From the NCBI GenBank assembly GCA_913009205.1, contig CAJVYC010000002.1, forward strand, positions 124,001-188,000: 64,000 nucleotides of DNA. Direction: 5' to 3'. The notes under the pieces were generated by a model. It was not told the DNA's origin, ran no database searches, and saw only the letters and a program-made list of their open reading frames with translations. How positions within the stretch are numbered: the stretch's first letter is position 1; every line of letters begins with the position of its first letter. The DNA is from an uncultured Fluviicola sp. (GTDB taxonomy: Bacteria; Bacteroidota; Bacteroidia; Flavobacteriales_D; Crocinitomicaceae). Of the stretch, positions 8,424 to 16,654 are shown piece after piece. The translations under genes were made by a program, and so were the position numbers.

Positions 8424-9374
8424 TCACTCCTCATCAACACGAATTCCTGCGCTTTCCTGCAGCTTTCTCAGATAAATTTTCGCGTTGGTGTTTTTACAAT
8501 TGTATGCAGAACGTTCAGCGAGTTCAATTGCTTGATCCAAATTCCCTTGTGCTTCTTGCACCATCGCCATATTGAACAATTCCTTGCCTCGTTTGCTCGG
8601 TTTTCCATCGTCCATGGTTAGAACGAGAACCGCTGAGGCTTCTGCCCATTGTCTGTTCGCTATAAACCTGCGTACTTCATTGATGGACTTACTTCCGTAC
8701 TTATAGTATTGTCTGTTTACAGTAACAACGTGTGGAAATACCAATTCTGAAGCCTTAAACCCCAATTGATAGCCCACTCTTTCAACTGCCGCTCTTTTAC
8801 TTCTGGCATTATTCTTAGCTTCCAATGGGTTCAATGAAATAGGAAATTCTTCATCGTGTTTCACGGTTAGTAATTCCTGAACGAAGTGTAAATCTAAATC
8901 GTAAAATGAAACATACATCAGTCCATTTAACTTTTGTCGCACCTGACTAGATTGCCCTGTGATTAAAGCGACTAAAGAACCTGTACCCCCTGTTTTAAAT
9001 TCGATACTCCCCAATTCAATAAAGAAATCCAAAGAATCTGCTCTTCCTAAAGAATCCAAAATATCCCAATCAAACCCTACAATCATTCCGATAGAATCCA
9101 TATCGTATTCCTGCACCCAAATGTTGTTACGAAGCATTGAGTTAAAAGCACCATCAATTGATGTCTGTACAGCAACGTTGTTGTTTTCAATAATCGTTTT
9201 ATTACTCACTCCAGGTCGATTCGGATCTTGTCTCGTTCTGTTAAACACACCAACTCTTTGAAAGCCTTCATTCGAAGTGGCCTTCGGGTCCTCATCTATA
9301 ACGACTTTGATATAGGCTGTACAACTTGTGCAAAAAACAGCTAGTAATAGAATTGGTAGTAATCGGAAAATCAT
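8424..9374 (-). CDS. outer-membrane-type lipoprotein with TPR-like C-terminus (possibly DUF6340)
   Basis: A 316-residue protein with a lipoprotein signal: hydrophobic residues 2-14 and a lipobox ending at Cys18 (FCTSC). The middle (about 60-200) is a mixed alpha/beta domain. The C-terminal 80 residues look like a tetratricopeptide pair: KGKELFNMAMVQEAQGNLDQ is a good TPR helix A/B signature. The whole layout resembles the Bacteroidota lipoprotein family DUF6340, an assignment from memory and not certain. No enzyme motif is visible. It is followed downstream by the 25-bp repeat arm and faces the broken gene. Confidence 0.7.
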   Translation of the reverse strand: MIFRLLPILLLAVFCTSCTAYIKVVIDEDPKATSNEGFQRVGVFNRTRQDPNRPGVSNKTIIENNNVAVQTSIDGAFNSMLRNNIWVQEYDMDSIGMIVGFDWDILDSLGRADSLDFFIELGSIEFKTGGTGSLVALITGQSSQVRQKLNGLMYVSFYDLDLHFVQELLTVKHDEEFPISLNPLEAKNNARSKRAAVERVGYQLGFKASELVFPHVVTVNRQYYKYGSKSINEVRRFIANRQWAEASAVLVLTMDDGKPSKRGKELFNMAMVQEAQGNLDQAIELAERSAYNCKNTNAKIYLRKLQESAGIRVDEE

Positions 9375-9542
9375 AATTTCTTCTTTGTATTAATTCACCC
9401 TATTGATTGCAATTATCATTCCATATTTAATAAAAACTACAGTCTAAAAAATTGGTTTTAAAAACCTTGATCTAAAGTTATTTGAAAAAGTGTTAGGTTG
9501 TGTAAGAACGCCAATTAAATTGGTGATTGATTACTAGAAGCA

Positions 9543-9577
9543 AAAAAAGCGCCTTGGATGAACCAAGACGCTTTTTT
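9543..9577 (-). terminator. rho-independent terminator after arsM
   Basis: AAGCG-c-CTTGG / CCAAG-a-CGCTT stem with a GATGAA-like loop, flanked by A and T runs so that it can work on both strands. It lies 25 bp beyond the arsM stop. Confidence 0.8.
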
Positions 9578-9601
9578 AATCATTTATAATTCTCCAATCA
9601 A

Positions 9602-10573
9602 CTAGCAGCAACCGCCACCATCATAGTAGAATGTAGATTCCGAAATGTAAATATCTTTTCGATTCAATTTCGCAAAAGCACCTGCTGTTTTATCACAAAC
9701 TGCCAACGGTGAATTTTGCATAAGTGTATGCCCTTCTCCATCATCGAAGTATTCATCATCACCATAATAGATCGCTGTTTTCCCAGTAAAGACACAAGGT
9801 CCATTTTCTGGCATTGGATCTTTAATTGCGGCAACCTCAACGCTTTCTAAGTAGATTAATTCATCCGTGTTATAATGGCCCGGGTCTAAAACTCTATATG
9901 GACGTTTCGCTCTAATTTCAATAGTTCCGAAACCGGCATCGGTAAGCATTTTGATGTATTCATTCAATGGCAATGAACCACTCAAACACAAAGCTCTCAA
10001 ATGTTCGTCATTTTTCAATGATTCTGGCATTGGATCTTCCGTAACAGGATCAGACAAAACCAATCTCCCGTTCGGTTTAAGAACGCGGTACATTTCGTCA
10101 ATCGCTTTCTTTAAATCTTCTTTGTCAAAAATGTTGAACAAACAATTTTGTGCAGCAACGTCAATTGAGTTATCGTCAACTGGCAAGTTCAAAGCATCTC
10201 CTTTACGGATATCAACATACTCAGATTTAAACCATGAATTAGTTGCTTCAGCTTCCTTTAAATTGGTATTACAAGCGTCAATCATTTCATCAACGACATC
10301 CAGTCCAATTACTCCAGCTGTCTTTCTACTGAAATAAGAAAATTGGAACACTTCCATTCCACCCCCTACTCCAACGTAAAGTACAGTTGGTTGATTGACT
10401 AAATCACGTGGATTCACAGTGCTTCCACATCCGTAATTCATCTCCAACATGATGCTTGGCATATTTAAATCTGGCAATGCCCAAACGGGTGTTGTAGTGC
10501 AACACAAACCTACATCAGGCTTTAATGCCGCTTCTCTATAAACATCTACCGTTGTATCTAAATATGACTTCAT
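9602..10573 (-). CDS. arsM: arsenite S-adenosylmethionine methyltransferase, arsenosugar-pathway type
   Basis: A 323-residue class I methyltransferase. SAM-binding motif I is VGVGGG (67-72), followed by acidic DVVDEM (92-97). Cysteines that could bind As(III) are C24/C25 (LCCTTT), C49 (NYGCGST) and C144 (AQNCLFN); the chain ends GGGCC. The LCCTTTPVW and NYGCGST motifs and the neighbouring radical SAM gene fit the ArsM type that works with ArsS in arsenosugar biosynthesis. The known pathway has ArsM make dimethylarsenite and ArsS transfer the 5'-deoxyadenosyl group to it. It lies 77 bp after arsS on the same strand with no terminator between them and a strong one after it. Confidence 0.85.
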   Translation of the reverse strand: MKSYLDTTVDVYREAALKPDVGLCCTTTPVWALPDLNMPSIMLEMNYGCGSTVNPRDLVNQPTVLYVGVGGGMEVFQFSYFSRKTAGVIGLDVVDEMIDACNTNLKEAEATNSWFKSEYVDIRKGDALNLPVDDNSIDVAAQNCLFNIFDKEDLKKAIDEMYRVLKPNGRLVLSDPVTEDPMPESLKNDEHLRALCLSGSLPLNEYIKMLTDAGFGTIEIRAKRPYRVLDPGHYNTDELIYLESVEVAAIKDPMPENGPCVFTGKTAIYYGDDEYFDDGEGHTLMQNSPLAVCDKTAGAFAKLNRKDIYISESTFYYDGGGCC

Positions 10574-10650
10574 TCTCTTTTTATTAGGAATTAAAAATGA
10601 TAAAATAGGAAATACCCGATCTTACCAATTCATAATTTTACAATTAATAA

Positions 10651-11697
10651 TTACACTGTTGCCCCTCCACAGCTAGACCCTGCTCCTGCAGTGCATCCGT
10701 AACAATGTTGATTGACGATTATGTTTCTTTCTTCTAATTCTTTCAAGTTGAAATCGGAAAGGTGTTGTCCTTTAGCGGCTACTTTCAAATCTAACATTTG
10801 ATTAAAATCGCAATCAAAAATATATCCATCCCAACCAATTGAAATTGTATTTCTACACATCACTTCAGAGGCTGCTGATGGATTGTAGGCGTTCACCAAT
10901 TTCTCCATGTAGCCTTCATAGTTATCACTAGCAACTAAATACTGCAAGTATCTACTAATTGGAAGGTTGGTAATTGTAAACAGGCTGTTGAATTCGATAT
11001 CGAAGTTCTCTTTCAGTTCACGTTTGTAGTCAAGCTCAAGTTGCATTTGATCTCCCGGCAAGCTTGCTCCCGTTGGATTGAAAACTAGATTCAGTGTTAA
11101 ACCAGAGTCTGGCATACCGTATCCTACTTCATTCAGCATTTTAAGCGCTGTAATACTTTGGCTGAAAACACCATCTCCACGCTGTGAATCTGTGTTTCCT
11201 TCTGTATAGCAAGGCAATGACGAAACGACTTCAACATTATGTTTCTTAAAGAATTCAGGCAATGTATGGTACTTTTTGTTGGCAACAATGATCGTTAAAT
11301 TACAACGAACAAGAATCCTCTTTCCAAGCGCTGTCAATTGTTCAACAAACCATCTGAAATCAGGATTCATTTCTGGAGCTCCACCTGTCAAATCAACTGT
11401 GGAACAATTTGATTTCTCAATTGCATCCAAACAAATCACCATTGTGTCTCGTAACATTACCTCTTTGCGGTCTGGTCCTGCATCAACGTGACAGTGATTG
11501 CAAACCTGATTACACATCTTCCCCATGTTAATTTGGAAAGTGTCGATCCCAATAGATGGAAGCGGATAGAGACCCGTTTGCGTTAATTTATCTTGGAATC
11601 TTTCAAGTCCAGTTTTATCAATAAGGTCTAATTGCTTTTTCGTCTCAGAAAGTTCGTGCTTTTGAGCAACTAAAGATTTATGCGCTAATACGGCCAT
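10651..11697 (-). CDS. arsS: arsenosugar biosynthesis radical SAM protein ArsS
   Basis: A 348-residue radical SAM enzyme. The iron-sulfur motif CNQVCNHC is CX3CX2C (C62, C66, C69). The HVDAGPDRKE sequence after it and DLTGGAPEMN are characteristic of the ArsS family, as is the C-terminal DUF3641-like domain ending in HCYGCTAGAGSSCGG with C332, C335 and C343. Some family members carry selenocysteine; here the C-terminal motif is all cysteine and the reading frame needs no UGA recoding. Expected reaction: addition of the 5'-deoxyadenosyl radical to dimethylarsenite. It follows the CPBP protease gene after 67 bp. Confidence 0.88.
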   Translation of the reverse strand: MAVLAHKSLVAQKHELSETKKQLDLIDKTGLERFQDKLTQTGLYPLPSIGIDTFQINMGKMCNQVCNHCHVDAGPDRKEVMLRDTMVICLDAIEKSNCSTVDLTGGAPEMNPDFRWFVEQLTALGKRILVRCNLTIIVANKKYHTLPEFFKKHNVEVVSSLPCYTEGNTDSQRGDGVFSQSITALKMLNEVGYGMPDSGLTLNLVFNPTGASLPGDQMQLELDYKRELKENFDIEFNSLFTITNLPISRYLQYLVASDNYEGYMEKLVNAYNPSAASEVMCRNTISIGWDGYIFDCDFNQMLDLKVAAKGQHLSDFNLKELEERNIIVNQHCYGCTAGAGSSCGGATV

Positions 11698-11764
11698 TCG
11701 TTATTCTTCCTTTGTTTATTTTAAAGACGAAATATGATTCCATCCCTTACAATTATAACGCAAA

Positions 11765-12691
11765 TTACTTCATTAATTTTTCTTTGACACCTTTCCATTT
11801 GTAAATTTTATAGAAAAGGAAGATAATTAAAGGTTGAAGAACAATAAGCGAAAGAATCAAATCCCAACCAAAAGAAGGAGGCGAATGATCAATAAATACT
11901 GAATTGGTTTGAAAAACTTGCCAATCCGTTGAAAGGATAAGTACACCGAATAGATTATTTGCTGCATGGTATCCCATTCCAAGTTCAAGGCCGTCGTCAA
12001 GATGGGTTAAAACGCCCATAAATACTCCTGTTGAGATGTAATACACTACGATACCCTTCCCAAGTAAAAGAACTTCTGGATTACCGATATGTAGGTAACC
12101 GAATAGCCCTCCGAGAATCAAGATTCCAGTCAATCCACTTTTAGACAATGATGCAAAGGGAAACTTACCGAAGATGCTGATCTTACCTAATGTGGCAAAT
12201 CCTTGAAACAGGTAACCTCTAAACATTAAATCTTCAGTGGTAGTTTGAATTGGAATTAGAATCAGTGCAATAAGAAGAAGTGGGAAAAATTTACTTGAAT
12301 TAAATTGCAGTTCTATAGGATCTTGCATGGCGAAACCAACACACAGAAAAATAGTAAGAATCCCCCCCCAAAGCGCAAACATTGCGAAAAACCGCTTCCA
12401 GTCAAAACGTTCTCGTATTGTAAAAGAGGATCGAATGGGGCGCTTATTTAAAAATTTTATACTGAGTAAAAGAATAGCAAATCCAAAAACGAATGGCAAC
12501 AATTGAAGTCCAAATGCAATCGCCTCTTGACCTTCAGGAATTTTCTCAAGGAGAGAATATCCCAAGTGCCCTTCAGCAATATATGCGCTTGTATACATTC
12601 CATATAGAAACGAGAGAAAGACAAGAATTAAGGTAAGCAGATACATTGCTCCATCCCTCTTGTCTTTTTTTCCTTGATCTAGAAAGTTCAT
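11765..12691 (-). CDS. CPBP (CAAX-like) intramembrane metalloprotease
   Basis: A 308-residue polytopic protein with about eight membrane spans. The conserved glutamate motif is present as TTEDLMFRGY (E153, D154, R158); the usual EExxxR has Asp instead of the second Glu. Motif 2 is FGYLHIGNP with H201 and motif 3 is YHAANN with H242 and N245. Such proteins are Rce1-like proteases or immunity-type proteins; the substrate is unknown. The gene starts only 3 bp after the dnaJ stop, so it is very probably co-transcribed with grpE-dnaJ, which would make it a stress-induced membrane protease. Confidence 0.8.
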   Translation of the reverse strand: MNFLDQGKKDKRDGAMYLLTLILVFLSFLYGMYTSAYIAEGHLGYSLLEKIPEGQEAIAFGLQLLPFVFGFAILLLSIKFLNKRPIRSSFTIRERFDWKRFFAMFALWGGILTIFLCVGFAMQDPIELQFNSSKFFPLLLIALILIPIQTTTEDLMFRGYLFQGFATLGKISIFGKFPFASLSKSGLTGILILGGLFGYLHIGNPEVLLLGKGIVVYYISTGVFMGVLTHLDDGLELGMGYHAANNLFGVLILSTDWQVFQTNSVFIDHSPPSFGWDLILSLIVLQPLIIFLFYKIYKWKGVKEKLMK

Positions 12692-12694
12692 GGC

Positions 12695-13816
12695 TTATTG
12701 AAACATGTCTTTCATTCGTTGGAAGAATCCTTTGTCGTGGTAATCTGGAGTTGGCTCAAAGTTTTCACTTTCTTTCAATTTTTCCAATATTTCTTTTTCT
12801 TCATTTGATACTTTCTTAGGCGTCCAAACATTGATATGAACGAAAAGGTCTCCTTGACCATAACGTTGTACCATTGGAAGTCCTTTGCCTTTCAAACGAA
12901 GCACTTTTCCACTTTGCGTTCCCGGATCAACCTTTATTTTTGCTTTTCCAGAAACGGTAGGAATTTCAATTGTTTCTCCTAGAACAGCGTCAACGAAGTT
13001 TACATAGGCATCGTAATGCAAATGTTCACCATCCCGTCTTAGGTTTTCATCTTCGAGTTCTTCAATAACAACGATCAAATCACCAGGGATTCCGTCAAAC
13101 GGGCCAGCATTTCCTTTTCCAGATACGCTCAATTGCATTCCTTCCTCAACTCCTGCGGGAATTTCAATTTCAACAACTTCCTCTTTACGAGTTAATCCTT
13201 GATCATCAACTTCTTTAGGCTTTTTATCAATCATTTTCCCAGCACCGCGACACACATTACATGTAGATTGTGTTTGCATGGCACCTAAGAAAGTTTGAGA
13301 AACTCGTGTGATACGACCTGTACCATTACATGTTCCGCAATCTTTATACGTCACACCGTGGGCATTCACCAACTTGTTGACTTTTATTTTCTTTTGAACA
13401 CCTTCAGCAATTTCCTGAAGCGTTAATTTCATTTTAACACGAAGGTTGGAACCTTTGATAACTCTGGATCCGCCGCGAGCTCCACCGAAACCGCCACCGC
13501 CACCGCCACCGCCAAAGATGTCGCCGAATTGAGAGAATATGTCATCCATATTCATTCCTCCACCGCCTCCACCAAAGCCTGAAGCGCCGCCCATTCCAGC
13601 ATGACCAAACTGATCATAGCGAGATTTCTTTTCAGCATTACTAAGTATTTCGTATGCCTCGGCAGCTTCTTTAAATTTATCTTCCGCAGCCGTATCATCT
13701 TCGTTTTTATCGGGATGATATTTCAACGCAAGTTTGCGGTATGCCTTTTTAATTTCTGCTGTATCCGCACCTTTGGAAACGCCTAATACTTCGTAATAAT
13801 CTCTCTTATTGCTCAT
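12695..13816 (-). CDS. dnaJ: chaperone DnaJ (two-motif zinc finger form)
   Basis: A 373-residue type I J-protein. The J domain has HPD at 34-36, followed by a Gly/Phe-rich linker (about 71-117) containing two long glycine runs. The cysteine-rich region has only two CxxCxGxG motifs, CGTCNGTG (160-167) and CNVCRGAG (186-193), instead of the four in E. coli DnaJ. The beta-sandwich client-binding domains follow. It stimulates DnaK ATPase and delivers clients. It starts 9 bp after grpE. The reduced finger can bind only one zinc and I believe it is normal for flavobacteria. Confidence 0.96.
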   Translation of the reverse strand: MSNKRDYYEVLGVSKGADTAEIKKAYRKLALKYHPDKNEDDTAAEDKFKEAAEAYEILSNAEKKSRYDQFGHAGMGGASGFGGGGGGMNMDDIFSQFGDIFGGGGGGGGFGGARGGSRVIKGSNLRVKMKLTLQEIAEGVQKKIKVNKLVNAHGVTYKDCGTCNGTGRITRVSQTFLGAMQTQSTCNVCRGAGKMIDKKPKEVDDQGLTRKEEVVEIEIPAGVEEGMQLSVSGKGNAGPFDGIPGDLIVVIEELEDENLRRDGEHLHYDAYVNFVDAVLGETIEIPTVSGKAKIKVDPGTQSGKVLRLKGKGLPMVQRYGQGDLFVHINVWTPKKVSNEEKEILEKLKESENFEPTPDYHDKGFFQRMKDMFQ

Positions 13817-13825
13817 GTCATCTTG

Positions 13826-14368
13826 TTATTGCCCTACAACCACTTTAGCGTAACGAATTACTTTATCGTTTAGGTAATATCCTTTTTCTACTGCTTCGAT
13901 TACCTTTCCTTTCATTTTCTTACTTGGCGCGGGAACATTAGCAAGTGCTTCATGAATTTCACTATCGAACACTTCTCCCTCTGCTTTCATCTCTGTTAAT
14001 CCTTTCGCTTCAAGAACAGCGTTAAGCTTATTAAAAATAAGGTTAAACCCTTCTTTAACACTATCAATATCGTCAGCAGTTTCATTGTTGACTTTCGCTC
14101 TGTGCAAATCATCCATCACTGAAAGCAAGTCTCTCATCATTCCAGCATTTGCCGTATTTATGATGTCCACTTTTTCTTTGTTTGTTCTTTTTCTGTAATT
14201 ATCGAATTCAGCGTGAATTCTCATGTATTTGTCATTAAGCTCATTGAACTTGTCTTCAACAGTTGGTGCTTTTGGCGCTTCCTGCTCTTCAACAATTTGC
14301 TCATCCATAACTTGATCGTTAAGCTCTTTTTCGTTTTGATCGTTTTTCAAACCTTTTTCCTCTGACAT
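13826..14368 (-). CDS. grpE: nucleotide exchange factor GrpE
   Basis: A 180-residue protein from the ATG at 14366-14368. The frame stays open upstream to 14548, but that part is unlike GrpE and contains the promoter, so the start at 14368 is preferred. An acidic N-terminal tail leads into the long helix (EDKFNELNDKYMRIHAEFDNYRKRTNKEK), and the C-terminal beta domain ends in GYYLNDKVIRYAKVVVGQ, both diagnostic. GrpE releases ADP from DnaK. First gene of grpE-dnaJ-CPBP. A sigma-54-like promoter lies 30 nt before the start. Confidence 0.95.
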   Translation of the reverse strand: MSEEKGLKNDQNEKELNDQVMDEQIVEEQEAPKAPTVEDKFNELNDKYMRIHAEFDNYRKRTNKEKVDIINTANAGMMRDLLSVMDDLHRAKVNNETADDIDSVKEGFNLIFNKLNAVLEAKGLTEMKAEGEVFDSEIHEALANVPAPSKKMKGKVIEAVEKGYYLNDKVIRYAKVVVGQ

Positions 14369-14397
14369 GCTAATAATATTTTCTGGATTAGTCGAAC

Positions 14398-14412
14398 ACA
14401 AAGATTCTGCCA
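14398..14412 (-). promoter_or_regulatory. sigma-54-like (-24/-12) promoter of grpE
   Basis: On the minus strand: TGGCAGAATCTTTGT. The -24 TGGCA and -12 TTG are separated exactly as in the consensus TGGCAC-N5-TTGC, with T replacing the final C. The element ends 30 nt before the grpE ATG, leaving room for a 5' UTR of about 18 nt. The htpG promoter has the same geometry. Confidence 0.6.
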
Positions 14413-14488
14413 TTAGTACAAATAGGACATGTTGGCAGTTAATTTTTTGAAAGGTGTGAAAAGTTGGCAGAGAACCTTGCCAAAACAG

Positions 14489-14509
14489 GACATTCGGTGT
14501 TCGAATGTC
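14489..14509. promoter_or_regulatory. palindromic operator or upstream activating site of grpE
   Basis: A perfect 8-bp inverted repeat with a 5-bp spacer (GACATTCG-N5-CGAATGTC), about 85 bp upstream of the predicted -24 element, a usual place for a sigma-54 activator site. A second imperfect repeat, TTGGCA-N8-TGCCAA, lies at about 14464-14483 between it and the promoter. Confidence 0.45.
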
Positions 14510-14573
14510 TACTATATTTGAAGTGAATATGAATGAGGGAAACAACAAAAAATTAACTAGGTGAAGGGTGCTT

Positions 14574-15098
14574 CTACTTCCTTAACAGATTATCCAACGC
14601 CATGTGGAGCTTGAGTCCACGAACATTAGTACCTGATGCAATTATTTTTCCTTCACCGTCAATTAGGAAAGCAGTAGGAATAGATTTCACACCGTATTGA
14701 GTGGACACTTTTCCTAGGTCATCGATGCAATGATTTTTCCATTTTAGCCCATCGTCCTTGATGGCTTTCTTCCAAGCGTCTGGAGCGCGATCAAGAGAAA
14801 CACTCAATACTTCGAATCCATTTCCCTTCTCAAATTTTGACTTGTTGTATTTGTTGTAAGCTTCAAGCACATTTGGGTTTTCTGCACGACAAGGCCTGCA
14901 CCACGAAGCCCAAAAATCGATTAACACGATCTTCCCTTTCAATTTAGATAATTTTATCTTTTTCCCTTTTGGAGATTTTAATTCAAAATCAGGCGCGATG
15001 GATCCTTTACCAGGAGCTTTAGAAAGTGTCTTTAGAGTTGATTCGAGCGTTGTGAACCCGAGAAATAAGATTCCAATAAAAATGATCGCGTATTTCAT
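14574..15098 (-). CDS. TlpA/ResA-like thioredoxin-fold protein
   Basis: A 174-residue protein with an N-terminal hydrophobic anchor or signal (residues 4-17) and a thioredoxin fold of the AhpC/TSA-TlpA type. IAPDFELKSPKGKKIKLSKL leads to the active site DFWASWCRPCR with C67 and C70, followed by a cis-proline loop in GVKSIPTAFLID. It would act in the periplasm as a thiol-disulfide reductant, for example in cytochrome c maturation; the partner is unknown. It stands between the murA terminator and the grpE promoter region, on the same strand as both. Confidence 0.88.
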   Translation of the reverse strand: MKYAIIFIGILFLGFTTLESTLKTLSKAPGKGSIAPDFELKSPKGKKIKLSKLKGKIVLIDFWASWCRPCRAENPNVLEAYNKYNKSKFEKGNGFEVLSVSLDRAPDAWKKAIKDDGLKWKNHCIDDLGKVSTQYGVKSIPTAFLIDGEGKIIASGTNVRGLKLHMALDNLLRK

Positions 15099-15131
15099 AA
15101 AATAATTTTAATTGACCTAAGATAGGCAAAT

Positions 15132-15165
15132 AAAAAAAGCCCCTCGGCTAAACCGAGGAGCTTTT
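15132..15165 (-). terminator. rho-independent terminator after murA
   Basis: AAAAGC-c-CCTCGG / CCGAGG-a-GCTTTT stem with a CTAAA loop and an A-run on the plus strand that gives a U-run in the minus-strand transcript. It starts 19 bp after the murA stop. Confidence 0.85.
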
Positions 15166-15183
15166 CAATTCTATATTGGATGG

Positions 15184-16491
15184 CTATCCGATTCTTCTAA
15201 TATCAGCGCCCAAATTATTCAATCGGATATCAATATCTTGGTAGCCTCTGTCTATTTGCTCAATGTTATGAATTGTACTCTTACCATCCGCAGAAAGCGC
15301 CGCAATCAATAATGAAACTCCTGCTCTAATATCTGGAGAAGTCATCTGAATTCCTCTTAAAGAGTTCTTTCTGTCCATTCCAATCACCGTAGCTCTGTGT
15401 GGATCACACAAAATAACTTGCCCTCCCATATCAATTAATTTATCGACGAAGAACAATCTTGATTCAAACATTTTCTGATGAATAAGAACACTTCCTTTTG
15501 CCTGTAAAGCTGTCACTAATATAATCGACAATAAATCGGGTGTAAATCCAGGCCAAGGTGCATCTGCAATTGTCATAATTGATCCATCAATGAATGTTTC
15601 AATTTCATAACTCTTCTGTTTCGGGATAAACATATCATCTCCTTTCTTCTCAATCTTAATCCCGAGTCGTCTAAATATTGTTGGAATGATTCCAAGGTTT
15701 TCCCAGCTCACATCTTTAATCGTAATCTCAGACCCTGTCATTGCTGCCAATCCGATAAACGATCCAATTTCAATCATATCAGGAAGGATTCTGTGATAAC
15801 ATCCTCCTAGTTTTTTAACTCCTTTGATGGTCAACATGTTCGAACTGATTCCCGAAATATTTGCTCCCATACTGTTTAACATTTTACAAAGCTGTTGCAA
15901 GTAAGGCTCACATGCCGCGTTGTAAATTGTCGTTTTACCTTCAGCCATTACAGCAGCCATTACAATGTTGGCGGTACCTGTAACAGAGGCTTCATCCATG
16001 TGGATGTATGCCCCTTTTAACTTTTCCCCTTCAACGGCGTAAAAATGTTCACCAGCATCATAGTTGAATTTAGCACCCAGAGAAATCATCCCTGCAAAGT
16101 GCGTATCCAATCTACGACGACCAATTTTATCTCCCCCGGGCTTTGGTAAATAACCGACTCCAAATCGTGCAAGAAGTGGCCCAACAATCATTACAGAACC
16201 TCTTAACGAACCTGCTCTAATTTTAAAATCCTCAGTTTGTAAATACTCCAGATTAATATCTTTCGCTTGGAAGATGTAAGTTCCTTTTTCCACTTTCTCG
16301 ATCTTCACTCCCATTGCTTGCAACAAACCAATTAGTTTGTTTACATCAACAATATCAGGAATATTAGAAATTGTAACTTTTTCAGCGGTAAGAAGCGGTG
16401 CACATAAAACTTGTAAAGCTTCATTTTTTGCTCCTTGAGGAATTAATTCTCCTTTTAAAGGTTTACCACCATAAATTTCGAAAGAGGCCAT
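15184..16491 (-). CDS. murA: UDP-N-acetylglucosamine 1-carboxyvinyltransferase MurA (Asp in place of catalytic-loop Cys)
   Basis: A 435-residue EPSP-synthase-fold enzyme that transfers enolpyruvate from PEP to UDP-GlcNAc, the first committed step of peptidoglycan synthesis, in the cytoplasm. GAKNEAL at residues 20-26 carries the conserved K22 and N23. The flexible active-site loop reads LPKPGGDKIGRRRLDTH, so the residue equivalent to E. coli Cys115 is Asp121. This Cys-to-Asp change is known to make MurA insensitive to fosfomycin. Full family length. It lies downstream of DUF4290, a pairing often seen in Bacteroidota. Confidence 0.95.
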   Translation of the reverse strand: MASFEIYGGKPLKGELIPQGAKNEALQVLCAPLLTAEKVTISNIPDIVDVNKLIGLLQAMGVKIEKVEKGTYIFQAKDINLEYLQTEDFKIRAGSLRGSVMIVGPLLARFGVGYLPKPGGDKIGRRRLDTHFAGMISLGAKFNYDAGEHFYAVEGEKLKGAYIHMDEASVTGTANIVMAAVMAEGKTTIYNAACEPYLQQLCKMLNSMGANISGISSNMLTIKGVKKLGGCYHRILPDMIEIGSFIGLAAMTGSEITIKDVSWENLGIIPTIFRRLGIKIEKKGDDMFIPKQKSYEIETFIDGSIMTIADAPWPGFTPDLLSIILVTALQAKGSVLIHQKMFESRLFFVDKLIDMGGQVILCDPHRATVIGMDRKNSLRGIQMTSPDIRAGVSLLIAALSADGKSTIHNIEQIDRGYQDIDIRLNNLGADIRRIG

Positions 16492-16596
16492 AATAATCGT
16501 TAATTTTATTTACTCCTGTGAAGCTACAGAAACCTTTGGGAGGTCCGATTCATGCTATTGAAAAGTTATTCACTTCGAAACGTGTATGGGTTAAAT

Positions 16597-16632
16597 AAAA
16601 AAGTCGTGCTTGGCTAAATCCTAGCACGACTA
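16597..16632 (-). terminator. rho-independent terminator after the DUF4290 gene
   Basis: AGTCGTGCT-t-GG / CC-t-AGCACGACT stem around a CTAAAT loop with a plus-strand A-run, so it ends minus-strand transcripts. It lies 23 bp beyond the DUF4290 stop. Confidence 0.85.
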
Positions 16633-16654
16633 TATATTCGAATGAGATAAGCGT

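Noticed and set aside
10651-11697. ArsS as a selenoprotein
   Set aside because: The C-terminal motif is encoded by cysteine codons throughout and the frame ends at a normal stop; no UGA recoding is needed.
12695-13816. DnaJ as defective because two zinc motifs are missing
   Set aside because: The linker between the remaining motifs is short and clean, and I recall the same two-motif form in other flavobacteria, so it is a lineage trait and not decay.
13826-14548. Long form of GrpE starting at 14548
   Set aside because: The first 60 residues are not GrpE-like and cover the promoter and palindrome; the ATG at 14368 gives a normal GrpE.
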